A DNA stretch of 8,760 bases from Bacillota bacterium. Lineage in GTDB: Bacteria; Bacillota_I; Bacilli_A; RFN20; CAG-288. The notes under the pieces are model-generated. The model was not told where the DNA came from. It worked only from the letters and a program-made list of their open reading frames with translations, and did no database searches. Below, piece by piece: positions 1 through 5,974 of this stretch. How positions within the stretch are numbered: the first letter of the stretch is position 1; each line of letters opens with the position of its first letter. The stretch covers positions 1-8,760 of the forward strand of contig DNJQ01000124.1 in NCBI GenBank assembly GCA_003497225.1, given 5' to 3'. The translations under genes and the position numbers were made by a program.

Positions 1-42
1 TTTTTTTTCACACATATAATATGTGTATATTTAATATTTTAT

Positions 43-67
43 AAACAAAAAACGGGCTTATACCCGT
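43..67 (-). terminator. Rho-independent terminator of rpmG
   Basis: Read on the minus strand, 5-bp arms ACGGG (67-63) and CCCGT (56-52) close a 6-base loop and are followed directly by a T-rich run (TTTTTGTTT, 51-43). It begins 10 bases past the rpmG stop codon, so rpmG is probably a single-gene transcript. The stem is short but GC-rich against an AT-rich background. Confidence 0.8.
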
Positions 68-77
68 CATTTGCTTT

Positions 78-233
78 TTATTTCTTTTCTTGATGTAAAG
101 TGCTCTTATTACAATGTGGACAAAACTTCTTTACTTCAAAGCGTTCAGCATGCTTTCTCTTGTTCTTGGTTGTAATATAATTTTCATTCTTACAGACTGA
201 ACATCTTAGGATAATTCCAGCTCTAGGCTCCAT
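78..233 (-). CDS. rpmG: 50S ribosomal protein L33, zinc-binding (C+) form
   Basis: This 51-aa basic protein is L33 of the large ribosomal subunit, located near the E site. Two CxxC pairs are visible (Cys11/Cys14 and Cys38/Cys41), which mark the zinc-ribbon C+ form, as opposed to the zinc-free C- paralogue many Bacillota also carry. The stretch [19 protein letters not shown] between the pairs is typical L33, and about 50 aa is the usual length. I chose the ATG at 233 because GGAGG lies five to six bases upstream (240-244). The open frame reaches back to a TTG at 284, but that would start translation inside the predicted promoter and add 17 residues foreign to the family. The gene stands alone, with its own promoter and terminator, divergent from ispG. 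Confidence 0.95.
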   Translation of the reverse strand: MEPRAGIILRCSVCKNENYITTKNKRKHAERFEVKKFCPHCNKSTLHQEKK

Positions 234-239
234 GTTAAA

Positions 240-244
240 CCTCC
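240..244 (-). promoter_or_regulatory. Ribosome binding site of rpmG (fixes the start)
   Basis: GGAGG on the minus strand lies six bases before the ATG at 233-231. It decides the L33 start in favour of this ATG over the in-frame TTG at 284. Confidence 0.8.
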
Positions 245-256
245 ATAACAAATAAA

Positions 257-284
257 AGTTTAGCACAAAGCGTTTATTTTTCAA
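257..284 (-). promoter_or_regulatory. Predicted sigma-A-type promoter of rpmG
   Basis: On the minus strand a -35 box TTGAAA (284-279) is separated by 16 bases from a -10 box TAAACT (262-257). The bases TGC just before the -10 give an extended -10 (TGn) element. Transcription would start near 250, leaving a leader of about 17 bases that contains the GGAGG site. The call rests only on motif fit and spacing. Confidence 0.55.
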
Positions 285-352
285 AGCACTTTTTATAATT
301 AATGCTTTAAAGTATCAATAAATAGCCTCTCTACTATTTAAAACTCTTTTGT

Positions 353-360
353 TATATAAT
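353..360 (+). promoter_or_regulatory. Predicted -10 element of ispG, with no room for a leader
   Basis: TATATAAT at 353-360 holds a perfect TATAAT (355-360), or alternatively an extended -10 (TG at 350-351, then TATATA at 353-358). No convincing -35 box lies 16-18 bases upstream. Transcription would be expected to start around 365-367, at or next to the A of the ispG ATG. A second TATAAT at 294-299 could give a leader of about 60 bases, but it also lacks a clear -35 box. Confidence 0.5.
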
Positions 361-366
361 AAAAAT

Positions 367-1443
367 ATGGAAAACAATTTAAGATCAAGAACAAATAAAG
401 TTAAGATAAAAGACAAGATTCTCGGTGGCTCTAATCAAGTGCTCATTCAAACCATGAGCAAAACGAAGACTTCTTTAATAGATGAAAATATTGCTCTTTG
501 TGATGATTTATATAAAAGAGGTTGTGATTTGCTTCGTTTAAGTGTTCTAGATGAAGAAGACGCTAAAGCCTTATCCTATATTGTAGATCAAAGCAAAATG
601 CCAATCATCGCTGATATTCACTTCTCTAAAAATTTAGCTATTAAAGCTATTGAAAGTGGTGTTGCTAAGATAAGAATTAATCCGGGAAATATGAAAAAAG
701 ATGACTTAAAAGAAGTCATTCATGTAGCAAAAATATATAATGTCGCTATTCGAATTGGAATTAATTCTGGATGTTTAGATACTTATAGAGAAAAAGATCC
801 AAAAGCGATGAATTCCTACTTTTCTCTTTTAGATCAAACCATCAATATCTTTAAAGAAAATGATTATGATCAAAATCTTGTTCTCGCTTTAAAAAGCACT
901 GATCCAGAACTTACATATAATCTATATCGTTCAGCAGCTAATATATATAAATATCCTTTACATTTAGGGGTAACTGAAACTGGATACGGAATAATGGGAA
1001 TGGCAAGAACTTGTTCGGCTTTAGTTCCATTATTAAAAGAAGGTATAGGTAATACGATTAGAATTACCCTAACTGATTCACCTCAAGAAGAAGTTGAAGC
1101 TTGTAAATCACTTCTTACTTCTTTAGGACTTAGAAATGAATTTCCAACTTTAATTTCTTGTCCGACATGTGGAAGAACAAAAGTAGATGTAAGTTTATTA
1201 GTAAGAAAAGTTCAAGATTTAATCGCTCACACAAGAGGTGATTTTAAAGTAGCTATAATGGGATGCCCTGTTAATGGGCCAGGTGAGGCTAAAAACGCTG
1301 ATATCGGTTTAGCTGGTTTAAATGATTCTTTTATGATATTTGAAAAAGGTGAAAAGGGTCCAATCTTAAAAGAAGAAGAGGCTTTCACCTATTTAAAAAA
1401 GAAAATAGCAATTTTATCGAAGCGTTCACATATAGTTAAATGA
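367..1443 (+). CDS. ispG: 4-hydroxy-3-methylbut-2-enyl diphosphate synthase (IspG/GcpE)
   Basis: IspG catalyses the penultimate step of the MEP isoprenoid pathway: reductive ring opening of 2-C-methyl-D-erythritol 2,4-cyclodiphosphate to HMBPP, in the cytosol, with electrons from ferredoxin or flavodoxin. The 358-aa product has the two-domain bacterial layout. The N-terminal TIM barrel carries VLIQTMSKTKT, ADIHF and KIRINPGN. The C-terminal iron-sulfur domain carries CPTCGR (Cys265, Cys268) and GCPVNGPGEAKNADIG (Cys300, Glu307), which are the three Cys and one Glu ligands of the 4Fe-4S cluster. I start at ATG 367; an upstream in-frame TTG at 349 lies inside the -10 box and adds non-family residues. 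No Shine-Dalgarno is seen before this ATG. The TGA stop overlaps the start of the next gene, so the two are co-transcribed. It is the only TGA stop in the window. Confidence 0.97.
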   Translation: MENNLRSRTNKVKIKDKILGGSNQVLIQTMSKTKTSLIDENIALCDDLYKRGCDLLRLSVLDEEDAKALSYIVDQSKMPIIADIHFSKNLAIKAIESGVAKIRINPGNMKKDDLKEVIHVAKIYNVAIRIGINSGCLDTYREKDPKAMNSYFSLLDQTINIFKENDYDQNLVLALKSTDPELTYNLYRSAANIYKYPLHLGVTETGYGIMGMARTCSALVPLLKEGIGNTIRITLTDSPQEEVEACKSLLTSLGLRNEFPTLISCPTCGRTKVDVSLLVRKVQDLIAHTRGDFKVAIMGCPVNGPGEAKNADIGLAGLNDSFMIFEKGEKGPILKEEEAFTYLKKKIAILSKRSHIVK

Positions 1444-1682
1444 TGAACGATATGTATGCACTATTTATTTCAACTTTGACTCCCGAAACGGCGATAAAGT
1501 TAGCGAAAAAGTATGGCGTAAACTTCACAATGGAAGAAGCAAAGATCATCGTTCCGTTTATCAAAGCCCATAAAAACGAACTCAAAAAAGAGAACAAGGC
1601 AAAATTGATGGCGGAAGGAAAAAAGGTCGTCGCGCCAGAAACTTACCGAAAAATTGAACAGCTGATCAATCGGGTTATGTAA
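1440..1682 (+). CDS. Small YqfT/DUF2624-like protein of unknown function
   Basis: This 80-aa charged protein has no signal peptide, membrane segment or cysteine. Its pattern resembles, from memory, the DUF2624 family (Bacillus YqfT, about 85 aa): LTPETAIKLAKKYGVNFT, then EEAKIIVPFIK, then a lysine-rich middle, then APETYRKIEQLI near the end. Bacillus yqfT also lies in the chromosomal block holding cshB and ispG, which supports the match; the function of that family is not known to me. The start overlaps the ispG stop (ATGATGA), with a second in-frame ATG at 1443, and there is no Shine-Dalgarno, so translation probably depends on ribosomes finishing ispG. Codon use differs from its neighbours: ATC, AAC, GTC, GCG, CCC, CTG and CGG are frequent, Arg is CGA/CGG with no AGA, and GC is about 39% by hand count. 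Confidence 0.8.
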   Translation: MMNDMYALFISTLTPETAIKLAKKYGVNFTMEEAKIIVPFIKAHKNELKKENKAKLMAEGKKVVAPETYRKIEQLINRVM

Positions 1683-1701
1683 GAGGCTTTGCCTCTTTTT
1701 T
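1681..1701 (+). terminator. Rho-independent terminator of the ispG transcript
   Basis: A 7-bp stem AAGAGGC (1681-1687) and GCCTCTT (1691-1697) closes a TTT loop, and the plus strand continues with more T residues to 1701. The left arm uses the last two bases of the 80-aa gene's TAA, and the T-run reaches into the stop codon of the convergent helicase gene (1702-1700). On the minus strand the same hairpin is followed by ACATAACC and not by a T-run, so it should work well only for rightward transcription. Confidence 0.85.
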
Positions 1702-2995
1702 AATTTATACTCTTATCTTTTTTTGCGAGGTTCTTGCGTATTATTTTCATTCGGTGATAACGTTTAGCTTTTTCTGCCGCTTTTTTAACCTTTTTCTTAT
1801 AATTAGGTTTAACAACATTAGAACGAACCTTAGCTACCTCTTTGCGAATTTGTTTCTCTAATAACTCATTAGTATGCTTCTTTTGATTGCGAGTTGAAAG
1901 ATCTCTTTCCTCTTTGAGTTGATCTTTTTTTAAAGTGTAATAATCAAATTTAACTTTCTTTTGAAGTTCTTTGACCTTTTTTACATCATCTGAATCGTAA
2001 AATAAGTAACTATCACCACCAGAAGAAAATCTACCTGCTCTACCTGCTCGATGGAAGTAATAAATCTGTTCATAAGGTATATTCATCGATATTACATCAG
2101 TTACATCTTTAACATCTATTCCCCGCGAAGCGATGTCGGAAGCTAAAAGATAATATACTTCCCCATCTTTAAATCTTCTAATCTCTTGTCTTTGTTTTCC
2201 CTTTGGCATATCCCCTGTTAAATAGGCGTGACTTATTTTTTCTTTAGTTAGCGCTTCATGAAGAGTTACTAATTCAGTTTTTTTCGAAGAAAAGATAATG
2301 CACTTAAATGGTTTTCTCACCTTTAAAAAGGTAATTAGTGCGCCTTCGAAAGTAAAGCCATGAACATTAACTAAATGATGTTTAACGCTTTGAGATGTAA
2401 CTTTCTTCCTAGTTACATCGATAAATTCATAAGCTCCGATATATTTTTTTATAAATGAACTTAAATGTTCATCAATTGATGCCGTAAATAAAGATATTTT
2501 TACTGCTTTAAAGGCTTGAATTATCGAAGTAATCTCTTCTTCAAATCCGCCAAAAATAAGCATATCTGCTTCATCTAAGATGATTCTTTTTAAATGTTTT
2601 AAATTGCAGTACTGTTTAATTGCTGGAACAAATATCGGGGTGGTAACGATAATTTTTCCGTAATTCGTTCGATTTAAAGAATCAACTAAAGAATAAGAAA
2701 AATTATAACCACTCTCGAGAAATGATTTTAAAACCGAACAAATCTGATTAGCGAGCATATTAGTTGGTGTAACAATTATGGCTTCTACTTTTTCATCACT
2801 TGATAAATCATTTAAAATAGGCACAAGAAAAGACAAAGTCTTTCCGCTACCTGTTTCTGACTTTACGATAATCGATTCGTTGCGCAAGAGGGCGGGAATA
2901 CTTTTTTCTTGCACTTCGCTCATATTGATGAATCCTTGCTTTTCAAGCGTTTTAATGAGCTCACTTTTAAGATTTAACGATTTAAAATTATTCAT
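1700..2995 (-). CDS. cshB: DEAD-box ATP-dependent RNA helicase, CshB-like
   Basis: A 431-aa helicase likely to remodel RNA in ribosome assembly, mRNA decay or cold adaptation. Both RecA-like domains are present: Q-motif glutamine Gln29, Walker A SETGSGKT (46-53), DEAD (141-144), motif V ASDIASRGID (285-294) and motif VI HRAGRAGR (315-322). The Lys/Arg-rich tail, including VVKPNYKKKVKKAAEKAKR, resembles the tail of Bacillus CshB (438 aa, from memory), and this is why I prefer CshB over CshA or DbpA. Several N-domain motifs are off consensus: PTNMLA replaces PTRELA, the GG motif is absent, TPIF replaces TPGR, and TAS replaces SAT. I start at ATG 2995, preceded by GAGG; ATG 3007 and TTG 3010 lie further upstream in frame. 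It overlaps the end of aspS by 8 bases and is last in the operon. Family certain, ortholog name likely. Confidence 0.9.
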   Translation of the reverse strand: MNNFKSLNLKSELIKTLEKQGFINMSEVQEKSIPALLRNESIIVKSETGSGKTLSFLVPILNDLSSDEKVEAIIVTPTNMLANQICSVLKSFLESGYNFSYSLVDSLNRTNYGKIIVTTPIFVPAIKQYCNLKHLKRIILDEADMLIFGGFEEEITSIIQAFKAVKISLFTASIDEHLSSFIKKYIGAYEFIDVTRKKVTSQSVKHHLVNVHGFTFEGALITFLKVRKPFKCIIFSSKKTELVTLHEALTKEKISHAYLTGDMPKGKQRQEIRRFKDGEVYYLLASDIASRGIDVKDVTDVISMNIPYEQIYYFHRAGRAGRFSSGGDSYLFYDSDDVKKVKELQKKVKFDYYTLKKDQLKEERDLSTRNQKKHTNELLEKQIRKEVAKVRSNVVKPNYKKKVKKAAEKAKRYHRMKIIRKNLAKKDKSIN

Positions 2996-4721
2996 CTTTT
3001 TCCTCATCAACAGTCTTTATATGCAAAATTTTTAAAGCTGAATCATCAACTTTAGATGGGGCTTGAGCCATGGGGCAAGCCGCTTGAAGGTTCTTTGGGA
3101 AGGCGATAACTTCACGGATATTATCAGTGTGAGCAAAAATCATCACTAAACGGTCAAGACCAAAGGCGAAGCCACCGTGGGGCGGAGTTCCATATTTTAA
3201 AGCATCGACGAAGAAACCGAACTTCGCTTTAATTTCTTCTTCCGAAAGATTTAATAGTTCAAATATTCTTTCTTGAACTTTAGCGTCATAGATTCTTAAT
3301 GAACCTGATGATAATTCAATTCCGTTAATTACAGTATCATAGGCGTAACTTAAAGCCTTGGTAGGATCTTCATAAAGATATTTAACATGTTCATCTTTTG
3401 GACGAGTAAAGGGGTTAGATAAAGAAACGATTTCTCCATTTTCTCTTCCAAATATCGGCCAATCTAAAACAAATAGCGGTTCATAAACATTTTCATCGAT
3501 TAAATTAGCACGTGAAGCATAAGTTTTTCTTAATGCTCCAAGACCTAAAGACAAATTTTCATAATCACTATTAAAGTCTAAGACCAATACATCGTTATCT
3601 TTTAATTCAAATTCCTTAACTAAGGAATCAATTTCTTCCTGACTTAGATTTTTAATTACTGAACCAGTGAGTTCTCCGTTAAGCTTTTTAATATATAAAG
3701 GTGCGTGAAGATGATAATCCGATAAAAGTCTAGCGTCTTCATCTTGCATCTTACGCGAACAATGTTCGGCGTAGCCATCAACTTTAAATCCTTTAATATG
3801 AACATTATTAAATAAGGCAAAAGTTGAATTTTTAAATATTTCATCTAAATCATGTAGATATAAAGTGTATCTTAAATCTGGTTTATCAGAACCATATTTA
3901 CTGATACATTCAGCATAAGTTAAACGAGCGAAATCCTTTAAATCAACATTTAATACATCTTTAAAGGCTTTCTTTAACATTCCTTGAATGACTAAAAGAA
4001 CATCTTCTCTTTCAACAAAGGACATCTCAACATCGATTTGGGTAAATTCTGGTTGACGATCAGCGCGAAGATCTTCATCACGATAACAACGCGCAACTTG
4101 ATAATATTTATCCATTCCGGCAATCATTAAAAGTTGTTTATAAATTTGTGGTGATTGAGGTAAAGCGTAAAATGTTCCAGGTTTTAAACGCGATGGAACT
4201 AGATAGTCTCTTGCGCCTTCCGGTGTTGATTTAATTAAAGTAGGAGTTTCAATCTCTAAAAATCCATTTTCTTCTAAATATTCTCTCATTGAGGAAACTG
4301 TTTTAGCGCGAATTTGAAGATTTTTTTGTAAGATTGGGCGACGTAAATCTAAATAACGCATTTTTAAACGAGTATCTTCTAATGCGTCGGTTTTATCAGC
4401 GATGATAAATGGTGGATTGGCACTTGAAGAAAAGACATTAATATCTTTTACATCGATTTCAATTTCACCAGTATCCATCTCTTTATTCGGGCTTGAACGA
4501 AGGATAACTTCTCCTTCAACTCTTAAGCAGTACTCGCTTCTTAAATGATACTTTTCATACATTTCTGGTGTTAAAGAAAGTTGCGTTACTCCGTAGCGAT
4601 CTCTTAAATCGATGAATACTAAAGCGCCGAGGTTTCTAACCTTGCTGACCCAACCGCACAAAGCGACAGTTTCTCCAACATTTTCTTTTCTTAATTCACC
4701 ACAATTTTTTGTGCGCAACAT
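2988..4721 (-). CDS. aspS: Aspartyl-tRNA synthetase (class II, bacterial type)
   Basis: AspRS activates aspartate with ATP and charges tRNA-Asp in the cytosol. At 577 aa it is near the usual bacterial length. An N-terminal OB-fold anticodon domain (about 1-105, LCGWVSKVRNLGALVFIDLRD region) precedes the class II core: motif 1 around EIETPTLIKSTPEGARDYL, motif 2 RDEDLRADRQPEFTQID (214-230), a GAD insertion roughly 285-415, and motif 3 GGFAFGLDRL (516-525), followed by REVIAFPKN. Leu31 stands where non-discriminating AspRSs often have His, a weak hint of tRNA-Asp specificity. The usual bacterial HHPFT reads SNPFT (435-439). The ATG at 4721 lies one base after the hisS stop, with AGGAGG inside the hisS end. 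The stretch encoding the acidic tail DEEKDE carries the ribosome binding site of the next gene. Confidence 0.97.
   Translation of the reverse strand: MLRTKNCGELRKENVGETVALCGWVSKVRNLGALVFIDLRDRYGVTQLSLTPEMYEKYHLRSEYCLRVEGEVILRSSPNKEMDTGEIEIDVKDINVFSSSANPPFIIADKTDALEDTRLKMRYLDLRRPILQKNLQIRAKTVSSMREYLEENGFLEIETPTLIKSTPEGARDYLVPSRLKPGTFYALPQSPQIYKQLLMIAGMDKYYQVARCYRDEDLRADRQPEFTQIDVEMSFVEREDVLLVIQGMLKKAFKDVLNVDLKDFARLTYAECISKYGSDKPDLRYTLYLHDLDEIFKNSTFALFNNVHIKGFKVDGYAEHCSRKMQDEDARLLSDYHLHAPLYIKKLNGELTGSVIKNLSQEEIDSLVKEFELKDNDVLVLDFNSDYENLSLGLGALRKTYASRANLIDENVYEPLFVLDWPIFGRENGEIVSLSNPFTRPKDEHVKYLYEDPTKALSYAYDTVINGIELSSGSLRIYDAKVQERIFELLNLSEEEIKAKFGFFVDALKYGTPPHGGFAFGLDRLVMIFAHTDNIREVIAFPKNLQAACPMAQAPSKVDDSALKILHIKTVDEEKDE
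3002..3005 (-). promoter_or_regulatory. Ribosome binding site of cshB inside aspS
   Basis: GAGG on the minus strand lies six bases before ATG 2995-2993 and within the last codons of aspS. It selects this ATG; starting at ATG 3007 or TTG 3010 would leave the site inside the gene. The 8-base overlap suggests translational coupling of the helicase to AspRS. Confidence 0.65.
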
Positions 4722-4722
4722 A

Positions 4723-5964
4723 TTATTTTCCTCCTAAAGAAAGATTATTTAAGATATTTTCATAACGACATTCTTTTTGTTCGTTCTTTTCCATATCTTT
4801 TACGACGTAGAAATCATCTTTTTTAAAGACGAAGCGTTTTATACGCTTGCCATCCGCCATCTTTAAGGCGCTTTTTAAACTTTTTCCAACGTGTGGAATA
4901 AGGGTACTTATATTCTTTTTACGAAGTTCTTCTGCTAGTTTAAGCATTAAGCTTACATCATCTTGAACATAAAGCATGACATCAATTGGCTCTTCTTTAT
5001 CTTCATCATTTAATGATAAAAGCAAACGATCGAGCCCGAAGGAAAATCCAATTCCTTCTAAATTTGGTCCACCTAAGGCTTTACTTAATCCGTCATATTT
5101 TCCACCACCACCTAAAGCACCTAAATTTAAGTGACTCTTTTCATAAACTTCAAAAACTATTCCAGTATAGTAATCAAGTCCACGAACTAAGTGGTCATCA
5201 ATTTCATATTCAATTCCAAGCTCTTGAAGTTTATTTAATATTCCTTCAAATTCCTGTTTATCTTCATCTGTAAGATAATCGCGGATTATAGGAGCATTAC
5301 TTGCTATCTTTTTATCTTCTTCAACTTTACAGTCTAAAATGCGCAAAGGATTGGTTTCAAGTCGCGCTTTACAGTCAGCGCACATTGAATCTATAAAAGG
5401 GACAAAATATTCAACTAAAGCGGACTTATAAGCGATACGCGAAGTTAAAGAACCTAAAGTATTGATTTTTAAAATTGGATTTTCAATTCCAATCGCCTTT
5501 AAGCATGAAACCATTAAAAGTAATACTTCAACGGTAGAAACTTCATCAAGGTGCTCATCTAAAAACTCAATTCCCCATTGGTGAGGTTCTCTATAACGTC
5601 CAGTCTGTGGTCTTTCGTAGCGGAAAATAGAGCCGGAATAATAGAGTTTTAACGGCATGTGCGGTGAAGCATAAAGTTTATTCTCGATTACAGCGCGCAT
5701 AATTCCAGCGGTAAATTCGGGACGCAAAGTGTATTCGTGTCCACCTTTGCTCTCTAAATTAAACGTTTCTTTAGTAACGATATCCGTCGTTTCCCCAACT
5801 CCCCGGTGGAAAAGTTTATTCTCTTCAAACATCGGTGTAATTATTGGTGAAACACCGTATAAATGTGCTTTTTCATTGAGTGTTTGAACAAGCTTTTGAT
5901 ATTTTTCAGCTTGAGCACCGATCATATCGATAGTGCCGCGGGGTTTTGTAAATGTATTTGCCAT
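4723..5964 (-). CDS. hisS: Histidyl-tRNA synthetase
   Basis: HisRS charges tRNA-His and works as a class II homodimer. At 413 aa it is about the usual length. Motif 1 spans the start (KPRGTIDMIG onward). Motif 2 is FRYERPQTGRYREPHQWGIE (114-133), with Arg115, Arg123, Gln129 and Glu133 at histidine- and ATP-contacting positions. The HisRS-specific RGLDYYTG (261-268) carries the catalytic Arg261. GGGGKYDGL and GFSFGLDRL (306-314, motif 3) follow, then a short anticodon-binding domain from about 325. The LETNPLRILDCK signature is also present, which argues against the HisZ paralogue. AGGAGG overlaps the rel stop codon (TAGGAGG), four bases before ATG 5964. The last codons GGA GGA AAA form the ribosome binding site of aspS. 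With only eight bases upstream there is no room for a T-box. Confidence 0.97.
   Translation of the reverse strand: MANTFTKPRGTIDMIGAQAEKYQKLVQTLNEKAHLYGVSPIITPMFEENKLFHRGVGETTDIVTKETFNLESKGGHEYTLRPEFTAGIMRAVIENKLYASPHMPLKLYYSGSIFRYERPQTGRYREPHQWGIEFLDEHLDEVSTVEVLLLMVSCLKAIGIENPILKINTLGSLTSRIAYKSALVEYFVPFIDSMCADCKARLETNPLRILDCKVEEDKKIASNAPIIRDYLTDEDKQEFEGILNKLQELGIEYEIDDHLVRGLDYYTGIVFEVYEKSHLNLGALGGGGKYDGLSKALGGPNLEGIGFSFGLDRLLLSLNDEDKEEPIDVMLYVQDDVSLMLKLAEELRKKNISTLIPHVGKSLKSALKMADGKRIKRFVFKKDDFYVVKDMEKNEQKECRYENILNNLSLGGK
4730..4735 (-). promoter_or_regulatory. Ribosome binding site of aspS inside hisS
   Basis: AGGAGG on the minus strand lies eight bases before the aspS ATG (4721) and within the hisS codons for the C-terminal Gly-Gly-Lys. 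The stop and next start read TAATATG, so terminating ribosomes sit on the next start site. Confidence 0.85.
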
Positions 5965-5968
5965 ATTT

Positions 5969-5974
5969 CCTCCT
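5969..5974 (-). promoter_or_regulatory. Ribosome binding site of hisS across the rel stop codon
   Basis: AGGAGG on the minus strand shares two bases with the TAG stop of the rel gene (TAGGAGG) and sits four bases before the hisS ATG at 5964. It supports that start and close coupling. Confidence 0.8.

Noticed and set aside
1..26. A run of eight T followed by a 7-bp AT-rich hairpin (10-16 with 20-26, 3-base loop).
   Set aside because: The T-run lies on the wrong side of the hairpin for a rightward terminator, and on the minus strand the hairpin is followed by A residues. The T-run may be the tail of a terminator left of the window. AT-rich palindromes of this size are expected by chance here.
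234..284. A TTG start at 284 giving a 68-aa L33.
   Set aside because: It overlaps the promoter, adds residues foreign to L33, and GGAGG points to the ATG at 233.
305..312. CTTTAAAG palindrome in the rpmG-ispG intergenic region as a possible operator.
   Set aside because: It is only eight AT-rich bases, has no second copy, and does not overlap either preferred promoter.
349..366. TTG at 349 as an upstream start for ispG, adding six residues.
   Set aside because: It lies within the -10 element, has no Shine-Dalgarno, and the added residues do not belong to the family.
1440..1445. Possible Mycoplasma genetic code, with TGA read as tryptophan.
   Set aside because: The Trp codon checked directly in rel is TGG, and reading through the ispG TGA would extend IspG past its normal end. 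The standard code fits.
4986..5273. A 95-aa rightward open frame opposite hisS, and similar frames opposite rel, apt and cshB.
   Set aside because: They have no family resemblance, lie wholly within strongly recognised genes on the other strand, and have low-complexity compositions expected of antisense frames.
5965..5972. A T-box leader before hisS-aspS.
   Set aside because: Only eight bases separate rel from hisS, so no leader fits.
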